Shown piece by piece: positions 28,744 through 36,861 of a DNA stretch of 36,861 bases. This stretch comes from Algoriphagus sp. (GTDB lineage Bacteria > Bacteroidota > Bacteroidia > Cytophagales > Cyclobacteriaceae): contig JAGXQZ010000030.1 of NCBI GenBank assembly GCA_018336015.1, positions 1 to 36,861 of the forward strand. The letters run 5' to 3'. How positions within the stretch are numbered: position 1 is the first letter of the stretch; each line of letters opens with the position of its first letter. The notes beneath the pieces were generated by a model, which made no database searches, was not told the origin of the DNA, and saw nothing but the letters and a program-made list of their open reading frames with translations. Made by a program: the position numbers and the translations under genes.

Positions 28744-29184
28744 GTGGAGCAGAAAATAATCGGCAGAAAAGAAAAAATCACCTTACCCGAATTGGGTCTC
28801 AATTTAGTGTGGGCCAAAATCGATACGGGTGCTTACACCAGCAGCTTGCATGCTGAAGAGATTAGGGAGGAAGAATTGGACGGTAGAAAAGTCCTGAAAT
28901 TTCAAATACTGATGCCAAAGCATCAAAAATTTACTGGCAAAACCCTCGTTTTTGAAAAGTACCGAGAAAAGAAAGTCAAAAATTCCTTTGGTCAGGCAGA
29001 AGTCCGCTACCTGATCGAGACTAAGATACAACTCGCCGGAGAGACTTATCGGGCTGAGTTTACGCTCACGGACAGGTCCAGTATGAAAAATTCTATCCTG
29101 CTGGGCAGAAAAATTCTACGGGGAAAATTCCTCGTGGATGTCTCCAAAACCAACTTGGGTAAATCCTACCGCAAAAAGAAATGA
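28744..29184 (+). CDS. Retropepsin-like 'ATP-dependent zinc protease' family protein
   Basis: A 146-aa member of the family annotated as putative ATP-dependent zinc protease (PF05618, RimK-associated). It opens [33 protein letters not shown]. The DTGA motif resembles retroviral-type aspartic proteases rather than a zinc site. [15 protein letters not shown] is the second family signature. The start codon is GTG (28744), 3 bp after holB stops. It overlaps rimK by ATGA, a pairing common for this family, so it probably acts with RimK in tailoring or trimming glutamate tails. Confidence 0.85.
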   Translation: MEQKIIGRKEKITLPELGLNLVWAKIDTGAYTSSLHAEEIREEELDGRKVLKFQILMPKHQKFTGKTLVFEKYREKKVKNSFGQAEVRYLIETKIQLAGETYRAEFTLTDRSSMKNSILLGRKILRGKFLVDVSKTNLGKSYRKKK

Positions 29185-30086
29185 AAATTGCCATCCTTTC
29201 GAGGAACCCAAAACTATTCTCTACCCGCAGGCTGGTCGAAGAAATTCAAAAGGCAGGTCATGAAGCAATGGTCGTAGATCATAGCCTTTGTGATTTGATC
29301 ATTGAGCAGGAAGGACCTTCCATCATTTACAAAGGGCAAAAGCTCGAGGGGGTAGATGCAATCATCCCGAGAATTGGGGCTTCAGTGACCTTTTATGGGA
29401 CTGCGGTAGTCCGTCAGTTTGAGTTGATGGGAGCTTTTTCTGTGGTGACTTCACAGGCCATTGTGCGAAGCAGAGATAAGCTCAGAAGTTTACAAATCCT
29501 TTCCAAAAATGGACTCGGAATGCCTAAGACTGCCTTTACCAATTTTTCCAAAGGAGGAGAAAAACAGTTGATCGAACAGGTCGGCAGTGCTCCTGTGATC
29601 ATCAAATTGCTGGAAGGCACTCAAGGCTTGGGCGTAGTTTTGGCCGAAACCAAAAAAGCAGCCCAGTCCGTAGTGGAAGCTTTTCATGGATTGAAAGCCC
29701 GAATCATCGTGCAGGAATTTGTCAAAGAAGCCAAAGGTGCAGATATCCGCGCTTTTGTAGTCAATGGTAAAGTGGTCGGAGCTATGAAGCGTCAAGGCGC
29801 TGAAGGTGAATTTCGATCTAACTTACACCGAGGCGGCGTAGCTACTGTAATCAAACTGAGCAGGGCAGAGAAGCAAGCCGCCCTAAACGCTGCCAAAGCC
29901 CTTGGACTGGACGTGGCTGGGGTAGATATGCTTCAATCCTTAAGAGGTCCGCTCATTTTGGAAGTCAACAGCTCTCCTGGACTCGAAGGAATAGAAAGTG
30001 CAACTGGTGTGAACATCGCCGCCGAAATCATCAAATTTGTGGAGGAAGGCGTCCGCAAAAAATCTTCAAAACGCGAAAAACATTAA
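29181..30086 (+). CDS. rimK: RimK family alpha-L-glutamate ligase
   Basis: A 301-aa ATP-grasp ligase that adds glutamate residues to the C-terminus of ribosomal protein S6 or a similar target. Visible are [35 protein letters not shown] (ATP-binding loop), [30 protein letters not shown] and the metal-binding [15 protein letters not shown]. Full length. It overlaps the protease-like gene upstream (ATGA) and hemC downstream (TAATG), so all three are translationally coupled. Substrate is inferred from the family. Confidence 0.92.
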   Translation: MKIAILSRNPKLFSTRRLVEEIQKAGHEAMVVDHSLCDLIIEQEGPSIIYKGQKLEGVDAIIPRIGASVTFYGTAVVRQFELMGAFSVVTSQAIVRSRDKLRSLQILSKNGLGMPKTAFTNFSKGGEKQLIEQVGSAPVIIKLLEGTQGLGVVLAETKKAAQSVVEAFHGLKARIIVQEFVKEAKGADIRAFVVNGKVVGAMKRQGAEGEFRSNLHRGGVATVIKLSRAEKQAALNAAKALGLDVAGVDMLQSLRGPLILEVNSSPGLEGIESATGVNIAAEIIKFVEEGVRKKSSKREKH

Positions 30087-31021
30087 TGAGTAGAGTTATA
30101 AAAATCGGTACCCGAGGCAGTAAACTCGCGCTTTGGCAAGCCTACCATGTGGAGGATTTGCTGAAAAAGGCTGGGCTTGAATCCGAAATTGTCATCATCG
30201 TTACCAAAGGCGATCAGGTCTTGGATGTCTCCATTTCCAAAATCGGGTCCAAGGGTGTATTTACCCAAGAATTAGAAGACCAATTACTTGATGGTCGTAT
30301 CGATATTGCCGTTCATTCAGCCAAAGACATGCAGTCTAGTCTTGCTGAAGAGTTTGAAATCATCGCCTTTACAGAGCGGGAAAGGGAAAATGACATCCTT
30401 CTTTCCACCAAAAAAGGGATTTCCATTTCAGATGCCTCGCAATCCTTGGTTTTGGGGACATCTTCTACCCGAAGGATTGCTACCCTCAAGCATTTTTATC
30501 CTCACATCAAAACCGTCGACGTCAGAGGTAATCTTCAAACCCGAATCCGAAAGATGGAAGAAGGCCTCTGTGATGCTTTGCTTTTAGCTTATGCTGGTGT
30601 CCATCGGATGGGGTATGATGATATGATTGCTGAATACTTGAGTTTAGATGAATTCACACCTGCCGTTGGCCAGGGTTCAGTGGCCATTGAATCTGCAAAA
30701 AATCTTGATCCAACCCTTCGAGGTCAAATCATCCAAGCCTGCAATCATCCCGGTACCGAAGTCCGACTTCGAGCAGAGCGAGCGTACCTCAGAGTACTTG
30801 AAGGGGGCTGTAGTATTCCTGTATTTGCGATGGCCAATCTGGAAAATGACCAATTGGTACTCAATGGCGGAATTGTAAGTCTGGATGGCAAACAGCGGAT
30901 TACCTTTTACCTCGATGGATCTGCAAAGAATCCAGAGAGTTTAGGTCAAGAATTAGCCACAAAGGTGTTGGCTGCTGGGGGAAAAGAAATTTTGGAACAA
31001 ATCAAAAAAGCACAATCCTGA
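30086..31021 (+). CDS. hemC: Hydroxymethylbilane synthase (porphobilinogen deaminase)
   Basis: A 311-aa enzyme that joins four porphobilinogen units to hydroxymethylbilane in haem synthesis. It begins with the characteristic KIGTRGSKLALWQA, has VHSAKDMQ (the substrate-binding lysine/aspartate), GTSSTRRIA and DVRGNLQTRIRKM, and carries the dipyrromethane-attachment cysteine in LEGGCSIPV. Normal length. Its ATG shares a base with the rimK stop codon. The other hem genes are not in the window. Confidence 0.96.
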   Translation: MSRVIKIGTRGSKLALWQAYHVEDLLKKAGLESEIVIIVTKGDQVLDVSISKIGSKGVFTQELEDQLLDGRIDIAVHSAKDMQSSLAEEFEIIAFTERERENDILLSTKKGISISDASQSLVLGTSSTRRIATLKHFYPHIKTVDVRGNLQTRIRKMEEGLCDALLLAYAGVHRMGYDDMIAEYLSLDEFTPAVGQGSVAIESAKNLDPTLRGQIIQACNHPGTEVRLRAERAYLRVLEGGCSIPVFAMANLENDQLVLNGGIVSLDGKQRITFYLDGSAKNPESLGQELATKVLAAGGKEILEQIKKAQS

Positions 31022-31022
31022 T

Positions 31023-31868
31023 ATGAGAAAGCTGAGCATGCTTCTGGTTTTTGGACTTATCCTGATCAGCTCTTGGGCTTGCGGAAAGGACAAAGATTAC
31101 CTGGTTACCATTACTACCCGACATGGAGAAATCAAAGCGATTCTCTTTGACGATACACCGGAGCACAAAAACAATTTTATCGCCTTGGCTGAGGCAGGAA
31201 GATTCGACTCTACACAGTTTCACCGAGTGATTAAGGATTTCATGGTCCAGGGAGGTGATGTATTTGGTAAGGAAGGACTTCCGGCCCAGCAGTGGCCAAC
31301 TTTGCCCGCCGAGATTAGCTCTCACCATGTACATATCAAAGGAATGATTGCCGCAGCCCGACAGGGAGACAATATCAATCCTGAAAAGCGAAGCAATGGT
31401 TCCCAATTTTACATTGTCGAAGGGAGACCCTATGAAGAGTTAGAGCTGACGACAGATTTTCCTGCATTGCAAAAAGCGGTCTTTCAATACATGCAGCTGG
31501 GCTCCGGTCAAGAGTTGAAAAACGAATATTCCAGATTGTTTGAAGAGCAAAAGTTTGATAGCCTTACTAATCTTCTCCTTTCTAAACGGGACGAAATCGC
31601 CAAGACGCTCAATATCAAACTCACAAAAGATTACACTCCCGAGCAAGTAAAAGATTATGCAGAAAAAGGAGGGACACCTCACTTGGATTTTCAATACACG
31701 GTATTTGGCCAAGTACTTAGCGGTTTGGAGGTAGTAGATAAAATTGCAGCTGAACAGACTAGCAGAGAGGTGCCCAATGAACCGGTTTACATGAAAGTGA
31801 CAGTAGAAAAAGTTTCGCGCAAAAAAATTGAAAAAGAATTTGGCTATGTCTATCCCGTCTCAAAATAA
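31023..31868 (+). CDS. Lipoprotein cyclophilin-type peptidyl-prolyl isomerase
   Basis: A 281-aa protein with a lipoprotein signal: MRKLSMLLVFGLILISSWAC, with Cys20 as lipidation site. Cyclophilin motifs follow: HGEIKAILFDDTPEHKNNFIALAE, FHRVIKDFMVQGGD and GSQFYIVEG. An insertion of about 70 residues (LELTTDFPALQ to EQVKDYAEKGGTPHLD) splits the domain before YTVFGQVLSGLEVVDKIA. The insertion is typical of Bacteroidota cyclophilins. It should assist folding in the periplasm. It starts 1 bp after hemC and its 3' end overlaps the next gene by 23 bp. Confidence 0.92.
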   Translation: MRKLSMLLVFGLILISSWACGKDKDYLVTITTRHGEIKAILFDDTPEHKNNFIALAEAGRFDSTQFHRVIKDFMVQGGDVFGKEGLPAQQWPTLPAEISSHHVHIKGMIAAARQGDNINPEKRSNGSQFYIVEGRPYEELELTTDFPALQKAVFQYMQLGSGQELKNEYSRLFEEQKFDSLTNLLLSKRDEIAKTLNIKLTKDYTPEQVKDYAEKGGTPHLDFQYTVFGQVLSGLEVVDKIAAEQTSREVPNEPVYMKVTVEKVSRKKIEKEFGYVYPVSK

Positions 31869-32781
31869 ACCCAAGATTCTCATAACAGGTGCCAACGGTC
31901 TCTTGGGCCAAAAGCTCGTCGATCAGCTGGTCGAAAAAGGAATTTTTGAAGTGATTGCTTCAGGGAGGGGCTCCAGCAGGCTTTCAGGTCAGGGATTTGT
32001 ATATCAGTCATTGGATATAGAAGATCAGCAAAATGTGGATTCAGTTTTTTCCACTCTAAAACCTGAAGTGATCATTCATGGAGCGGCTATGACCAATGTG
32101 GATGAATGCGAGTTAAATCAGGAAGCATGCTACCGAGCTAATGTGACTGCTACACGATACCTGGTAGAGGCTGCGAAAAAAATCAATTCCCACTTCGTGT
32201 TTGTTTCCACAGACTTTATTTTCTCTGGAGAAGACGGTAATAACCCATATGATGAGGAAGCAACTCCTGATCCGGTCAATTATTACGGCCAAACCAAACT
32301 GGAAGGTGAAGAGATTGTGAAAAATTCTGGACTGGATTGGGCGATTGCCCGTACAGTTTTGGTCTATGGGATAGCTAATGACCTAAGTCGTTCCAATATC
32401 ATTCTTTGGGTGAAATCTTCTTTGGAAGCAGGAAAAGAAATCCAAGTGGTAGATGATCAAGTAAGAACTCCGACACTGGCAGAAGATTTAGCGGCGGGTT
32501 GTATATTAATAGCAGAGCAGCGCGCTAAAGGGGTGTTTAATATCTCTGGATCGGATCTTTTGACTCCTTATCAAATGGCAATAGAAACGGCGGAGTATTT
32601 TGGCCTTAACAAAAGCTTAATTACTAAAACTGATTCAACTAAGTTTAAGCAACCTGCCAAGAGGCCAATGAAAACAGGCTTTATCATCGAAAAAGCCAGA
32701 AAACTACTGGGATATGAACCCAAAAGTTTCCAAACGGGGATAGGTATTTTGGCAAAACAAATTATCTTAGCCCGCTCTTAA
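31846..32781 (+). CDS. RmlD-like SDR reductase (dTDP-4-dehydrorhamnose reductase family)
   Basis: A 311-aa extended-type short-chain dehydrogenase. ILITGANGLLGQKLVDQL is the nucleotide-binding site, HGAAMTNVDECE and YRANVTATRYLVEAA are RmlD-like, and the active-site pair is YYGQTKLEGE. VRTPTLAEDLA is the C-terminal substrate-domain signature. It would reduce a dTDP-keto sugar, though there are no rmlABC genes nearby, so the exact substrate is open. A TTG at 31828 is possible, but the ATG at 31846 fits better; it overlaps the cyclophilin gene by 23 bp. Confidence 0.82.
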   Translation: MSIPSQNKPKILITGANGLLGQKLVDQLVEKGIFEVIASGRGSSRLSGQGFVYQSLDIEDQQNVDSVFSTLKPEVIIHGAAMTNVDECELNQEACYRANVTATRYLVEAAKKINSHFVFVSTDFIFSGEDGNNPYDEEATPDPVNYYGQTKLEGEEIVKNSGLDWAIARTVLVYGIANDLSRSNIILWVKSSLEAGKEIQVVDDQVRTPTLAEDLAAGCILIAEQRAKGVFNISGSDLLTPYQMAIETAEYFGLNKSLITKTDSTKFKQPAKRPMKTGFIIEKARKLLGYEPKSFQTGIGILAKQIILARS

Positions 32782-32820
32782 AAAGCAGTTTATACCCTTA
32801 ATTTAACTTTAGCATTATCT

Positions 32821-34206
32821 ATGGCAGTAAGTTCTAATACTGAGGACAGAGGTCAGTTTGGCTCCAGCCTTGGCTTTATCATGGCCGCAGCTGGTTCAGC
32901 CGTCGGACTGGGCAACATTTGGAGATTTCCTTACCTCACCGGAGAAAATGGAGGCGGTGCCTTTGTATTCGTTTACATTCTCTGTGTGGTTTTGATTGGT
33001 TTACCGCTTCTATTCAATGAAATCGCTTTGGGTAGAAAGTCTGGAAAAAACCCAATCGGTGCTATCCGAGAAACCGGTGGAAATAAGTTTTGGCAGTTGG
33101 CGGGTGTGCTCTGCGTATTGGTTTGTTTTTTTGTGTTCAGCTACTATTCTGTGATCGCAGGTTGGACAGTAGGATATATCGTTACCGAAATCATCAATAT
33201 TCCAGTTGATTTTGAGGAGTTTGTACAGACTCCGCTGTATGTGATCCCATTGACCTTCTTCTTTATCCTCTTGACTATTTTGATTGTCCTTGGAGGTGTT
33301 TCCGGAGGTATTGAAAAAGCTTCAAAATTCCTGATGCCTATCTTATTCATCATTATCCTTTTCATTGCAGGTAGGTCAGTGACACTGGAAGGAGCAGAGG
33401 CTGGAATCCAATACTATTTGAACCCTGATTTTTCTAAAATCAACAGCACGGTGATCCTTCAGGCTTTGGGTCAAGCCTTTTTCTCCATGTCTGTAGGATG
33501 GGGTTTGATGATCACATTTGGTTCTTATTTGGGTAAAGATTCTAACATTATCAATGCCTCCGGATGGATTGCAGGTATGGATACGGCTGTTGCCTTATTG
33601 GGTGGTTTGATGGTTTTCCCAGCCTTGTTTGCGTTGCTTCCAGGTAAAGATCCTGCTTCAGGTCCAGCTTTGGTTTTTGATGTTTTACCAAAAGTATTTG
33701 ATGCGATGCCCGGCGGAAATATCATCGGAGGTCTGTTCTTTATCCTCTTAATGGTAGCGGCATTGACTTCTACCATTTCCATGTTGGAAGTACCAGTGGC
33801 TTACTTGATAGATGACCGAAAGTGGAATCGCAAAAAAGCAACATGGGTTGTTGGCATCGGAGCAATGATTCTATCGGTTCCATCTGCACTTTCTTCTATC
33901 GAAGGAAATATGTTTGCTGAAATTCGATTCACATTCTTGAGCAATGAACTGGTCGGTTTCTTCGGAGCAATGGACTTTATTTTTGGCACATTCGCAGTGA
34001 TCCTGATTTGTTTGATGCTGGCCTTGTATACGGGCTGGGCACAGAAAATCAGTGATTATGCAGACGAACTTGCTTTGGGCGCACCAGGATTTACAGGTGC
34101 CTTCCGTACCGGTTGGATGTTCTTTATCAAGTGGGTTTGTCCGATTGTGATTATCCTCTTGATCCTAAATATGATGGGTCTTTTTGGCGCGCCACAGGCA
34201 GCTTAA
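32821..34206 (+). CDS. Sodium-dependent transporter, NSS (LeuT-like) family
   Basis: A 461-aa inner-membrane protein with about 11-12 hydrophobic segments. The first holds the NSS signature LGFIMAAAGSAVGLGNIWRFPYLTGENGGGAFVFVY, with the unwound GSAVGLGN substrate/sodium site, and FFSMSVGWGLMITFGSYL is the matching segment 6. Bacterial members import amino acids or related compounds with sodium. The substrate is not predictable here. Its own promoter is likely in the 39-bp gap or in the gene before; a terminator follows. Confidence 0.94.
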   Translation: MAVSSNTEDRGQFGSSLGFIMAAAGSAVGLGNIWRFPYLTGENGGGAFVFVYILCVVLIGLPLLFNEIALGRKSGKNPIGAIRETGGNKFWQLAGVLCVLVCFFVFSYYSVIAGWTVGYIVTEIINIPVDFEEFVQTPLYVIPLTFFFILLTILIVLGGVSGGIEKASKFLMPILFIIILFIAGRSVTLEGAEAGIQYYLNPDFSKINSTVILQALGQAFFSMSVGWGLMITFGSYLGKDSNIINASGWIAGMDTAVALLGGLMVFPALFALLPGKDPASGPALVFDVLPKVFDAMPGGNIIGGLFFILLMVAALTSTISMLEVPVAYLIDDRKWNRKKATWVVGIGAMILSVPSALSSIEGNMFAEIRFTFLSNELVGFFGAMDFIFGTFAVILICLMLALYTGWAQKISDYADELALGAPGFTGAFRTGWMFFIKWVCPIVIILLILNMMGLFGAPQAA

Positions 34207-34230
34207 GCAGTTCATTTAAAAATAGATTTG

Positions 34231-34265
34231 AAGGGCTTTCCGAAAGGTTAGCCCTTTATTTTTTT
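34231..34265 (+). terminator. Terminator of the sodium symporter gene
   Basis: AAGGGCT (34231-34237), a 12-nt loop, AGCCCTT (34250-34256), followed by TATTTTTTT. It lies 25 bp after the stop codon. Confidence 0.85.
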
Positions 34266-34438
34266 CAAAAAAGGGACAGAATGGATGAGAGATGTTTTTC
34301 CGGTGTAATGGCAAAGCACCTGGTTAGTGTAAGACTTTTATTCTTGATAATTGGATCAGGATTAAGAAGAATGGAATTGGCAAAGGAATTGCAATCGGAA
34401 GACTCACCATTCTCTAACTAAACCAAAATCCTTTTACC

Positions 34439-35014
34439 ATGAAAAAATTACTTCTTTTCCTCGCATTCGCATTTATCGCCTTTCAGGCCTTCCCTCAGCA
34501 AAATGGATTTGGTATCAAAGCCGGTCTCAGTAGTACGAAGGTAGATTTCAAAAACACGCAATTTGCCCCGGAAGGTGCTCAGACTGGATATCATGTAGGG
34601 GTGTTTGGTCGATTGGGAGGTGCTGGTTTTTTTGTGCAGCCCGAGCTTCTTTTTACCCAGACCAGTGGAAAATTCATCAATGATCAAGACCAATTAAAGG
34701 CTGAGTTTAACAGACTTGACATTCCTGTGATGCTTGGAATGCGATTTTTCAAAGTTCTCAGACTCCAGGCTGGGCCAATTGCCAGTTTGAATATCAATTC
34801 CAAACTCAGTGAAGTAAGCGATACCATCGGAGATGCCGAATTCAAAAATGCAACCCTCGGCTATCAGGCAGGAGTAGGGGTAGACATTGGAAATCTGTTT
34901 ATCGATGCCAAATATGAGGGAGGCCTTAGCAAGTGGACAGAAAATATCGGTTCATTTACCACTGACAACCGCATCAACCAGTGGGTAGTATCTGTAGGAT
35001 TCAAGATATTCTAA
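34439..35014 (+). CDS. Outer-membrane beta-barrel (porin-like) protein
   Basis: A 191-aa protein with signal peptide MKKLLLFLAFAFIAFQAFPQ. It then reads NGFGIKAGLSSTKVDF, GYHVGVFGRLGG, FFVQPELLFTQ, RLDIPVMLGMRFF, LRLQAGPIASLNI and GYQAGVGVDIG, alternating strands of the small 'porin family' (PF13568) barrel, ending in VVSVGFKIF with the C-terminal aromatic barrel signal. It likely sits in the outer membrane; substrate or role is unknown. The 230-bp region upstream contains only the previous terminator and presumably its promoter. Transcribed alone. Confidence 0.88.
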   Translation: MKKLLLFLAFAFIAFQAFPQQNGFGIKAGLSSTKVDFKNTQFAPEGAQTGYHVGVFGRLGGAGFFVQPELLFTQTSGKFINDQDQLKAEFNRLDIPVMLGMRFFKVLRLQAGPIASLNINSKLSEVSDTIGDAEFKNATLGYQAGVGVDIGNLFIDAKYEGGLSKWTENIGSFTTDNRINQWVVSVGFKIF

Positions 35015-35050
35015 TTGGGAAATACTCCCACAGTAACTCGATCTAATACT

Positions 35051-35090
35051 AAGGCCCTTCTGAATCGATTCAGAAGGGCCTTTTTAGTAT
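35051..35090. terminator. Perfect 32-bp palindrome, bidirectional terminator
   Basis: AAGGCCCTTCTGAATC (35051-35066) is directly followed by its exact reverse complement (35067-35082), with T's after it on the plus strand. The outer AATACT/AGTATT also pair. It separates two convergent genes and probably ends both transcripts. Confidence 0.9.
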
Positions 35091-35109
35091 TCTTCGCTTA
35101 TTTGGAGGC

Positions 35110-36861
35110 TTATTTTTCCATGACCATCGGTCCGGGCTTTGCCCATTCGTGAATCGGCTTGAGGTCGATCACATAGACACTTCTGCCGTGAGTTCCGACC
35201 ACCAAATGGTTTTCACGTTGCTGGATGACCATGTCGTAGATTGCTACATTCGGAATTTGGCCTTGGAAGAGATTCCAGTTTTTGCCTTCATCCATGCTTA
35301 CATATAAGCCGTGATCTGTCCCTAGATAAAGCAGATTTGGCATTTTTGGATCTTCGATGATGATGTTGGTGGATTCATCCGGCAGGTTGGATTTGATGGA
35401 AACCCAAGTCTTGCCGTAATCCTCACTCATGTAGACGTAGGTGTTAAACTCATCGTATCGGTAGCCATTCAAGGTGATGTACACTCGTCCTTCTTTGAAT
35501 CTCGAAGGAGAAATACTGCTTACCCAGCGATCCTGAGGAAGCCCAGCATTGAGACTGGTCCAAGTTCCTCCATTGTTTCGAGTTACCCAGACATTGCCGT
35601 CGTCCGAACCGGCGTAGAGCGTTCCAAACTCAAGCGGAGATTCTTCTACCACGGTAAGAGAGGCAAATGGTACGTTTCCGCTTTTTTGATTTTTAGTCAG
35701 GTCAGGAGAGATGGTTTTCCAGGTATTTCCTTGGTCTAAAGATTGGTAAACGTACTGCGAACCCATGTACACAATGTCCTGATTATGGTAGCTGAGCTCG
35801 GCTGGTGTTCTCCAGTTCCAACGGTTCGGGGCATTTCCGATGTCGTGTCCCGGGGTGATGCGTCGTCTTTCTCCCGTCTCTTTATTGATGCGCATGTAGT
35901 TGCCAAACTGCGAACCGGTGTAAACGATGTTGTTATTTCTAGTATCTACTGCGACTACCATGCCGTCTCCTCCTAGAAGAGACTCCCATGGATCTTCGGG
36001 CTTATTGGTGGATTTTCCAAACCAAACCCCATTGTCTTGCATTCCGCCATAGATGTTGTATGGTTTGGCATCATCTACCATGATGGAGTAAAACTGGGAT
36101 ATCGGCATCTGTGTGTTCAAGTGATCCCAACGGGCACCGCCTCCATAGCTACGGTATAATCCACCGTCATTGCCCAGTAAGATGTGCTTGCTGTCCTTAG
36201 GATTGATCCACATCGCCTGATGATCGGAGTGGGGTCTTCCGATCGAGTCAGTTCTAGAGAAATTTTTGCCTCCGTCTCTTGAGACCAAAAGGGGTACACC
36301 CAAGACGAAGATTTCATTTTCATTAGAAGTACTCACACGCACCTCTCCGAAGTAATAGCCATAGGTATTGTACAACTGACTGATGTCTGATTCGGAGACT
36401 TTTTTCCAGCTCTTGCCCGCATCTTCAGAGCGGTATACTTCTGCCCCTTTGATAGGCTGGCCAAACATGGCCGCATTGGCATCCACTGCACCGCCAAGGT
36501 AGTTGGCGATTTGAGTAGTGGTGATTTTGCCGATTTTCAGCTGACGCTTAAGTTCGGCCGGCGTGTATTTGGTGGCAAACTGATTTCTTCTCAGAAAGGA
36601 TTCCAGTTTTTTATCATCCAAAGCCAGCGCTTGATCCAAAGTCATCGCTTTGAAATCCTCTAGTTTAATCGGATTCTCTTCCTGCTGTTGATTTCCCCGT
36701 TGTCTTGGGGCTGCTGCAGGTTTGTCGGATTTCCCCTGATTGTCCAGCAATGCATAGACCGTATTAGGCTGAGAAAGTGCAAAATCGAAGCCGATTCGGC
36801 CTACAAATTCATCCTGAGGAAATCCTTCCACTGCTTTCTTCCAGGTGTTTCCACCGTCTTC
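35110..36861 (-). CDS. VPS10/sortilin-like Asp-box beta-propeller protein (5' partial)
   Basis: The frame is open to the right edge, so the N-terminus, including any signal peptide, is missing; 584 residues are visible. They hold repeated Asp-box/BNR motifs of the form S-x-D-x-G-x-x-W: EDGGNTWKK at the edge, SEDAGKSWKK, SRDGGKNF, SLDQGNTWKT, TRNNGGTWTS, SEDYGKTWVS and SMDEGKNWNL. This is the beta-propeller of 'glycosyl hydrolase / sortilin-like' Bacteroidota exoproteins of about 1000 aa. A low-complexity spacer (KPAAAPRQRGNQQQEENP) lies at about 45-65. No hydrolase residues can be assigned. It shares the palindromic terminator with the barrel gene. Confidence 0.85.
   Translation of the reverse strand, partial: EDGGNTWKKAVEGFPQDEFVGRIGFDFALSQPNTVYALLDNQGKSDKPAAAPRQRGNQQQEENPIKLEDFKAMTLDQALALDDKKLESFLRRNQFATKYTPAELKRQLKIGKITTTQIANYLGGAVDANAAMFGQPIKGAEVYRSEDAGKSWKKVSESDISQLYNTYGYYFGEVRVSTSNENEIFVLGVPLLVSRDGGKNFSRTDSIGRPHSDHQAMWINPKDSKHILLGNDGGLYRSYGGGARWDHLNTQMPISQFYSIMVDDAKPYNIYGGMQDNGVWFGKSTNKPEDPWESLLGGDGMVVAVDTRNNNIVYTGSQFGNYMRINKETGERRRITPGHDIGNAPNRWNWRTPAELSYHNQDIVYMGSQYVYQSLDQGNTWKTISPDLTKNQKSGNVPFASLTVVEESPLEFGTLYAGSDDGNVWVTRNNGGTWTSLNAGLPQDRWVSSISPSRFKEGRVYITLNGYRYDEFNTYVYMSEDYGKTWVSIKSNLPDESTNIIIEDPKMPNLLYLGTDHGLYVSMDEGKNWNLFQGQIPNVAIYDMVIQQRENHLVVGTHGRSVYVIDLKPIHEWAKPGPMVMEK

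Noticed and set aside
34113..34421. 102-aa plus-strand ORF
   Set aside because: It overlaps the end of the sodium symporter gene in another frame and the terminator hairpin, and shows no protein-like features.

Overview
The window looks like chromosome from a Bacteroidota bacterium, most likely Cytophagales/Cyclobacteriaceae (Algoriphagus-like). The grounds are a type IX secretion cargo with a gliding-motility-type C-terminal domain beside a PorP/SprF gene, Bacteroidota promoters (TTTG, about 20 bp, TAnnTTTG), and A-rich, mostly Shine-Dalgarno-free starts. No tRNA, rRNA or CRISPR array was seen. The taxonomic call is inference from gene content.

Left flank (1-9212): the 3' end of a large repeat adhesin (MBG-type repeats, T9SS type B sorting domain) followed by its PorP/SprF partner and a small unknown protein. 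Then comes a minus-strand block: rarA, threonine aldolase, DUF2721 membrane protein, an anti-sigma/ECF sigma pair, and lpd.

Middle (9213-20641): an AT-rich mobile element of about 11.4 kb with every gene on the plus strand. It is bounded by a 13-bp direct repeat, ATTTTGGCCAAAC, at 9213-9225 and 20629-20641. It carries a tyrosine integrase, an excisionase-like HTH protein, several small unknown genes, a CopG-like ribbon-helix-helix protein, and an 816-aa TOPRIM plus SF3-helicase replication protein. Next is a 263-bp origin-like region with about nine TTGTCAC iterons, then a solitary phage tail tape-measure-like protein, and four unknown cargo genes ending in a strong terminator. There is no terminase, portal, capsid, relaxase or conjugation gene. 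The layout (int, regulators, primase/rep, iteron ori, a single phage morphogenesis gene, cargo) resembles a phage satellite or phage-inducible island. I know of no characterised satellite in this phylum with this content. It has inserted 16 bp upstream of the fabG start codon, so it appears to have replaced the native fabG promoter region.

Right flank (20657-36861): fabG, then a REP-associated tyrosine transposase (RAYT) gene flanked by REP-like palindromes, then pruA, a YjjG-type nucleotidase and an ArsR-type regulator on the minus strand. A long plus-strand housekeeping stretch follows: a carboxypeptidase-regulatory-domain protein, rpmE2, a GlmU-like protein, holB, a retropepsin-like zinc protease family gene with its rimK partner, hemC, a lipoprotein cyclophilin, an RmlD-like reductase, an NSS sodium symporter and an outer-membrane barrel. 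The window ends inside a minus-strand Asp-box/VPS10-like beta-propeller protein.
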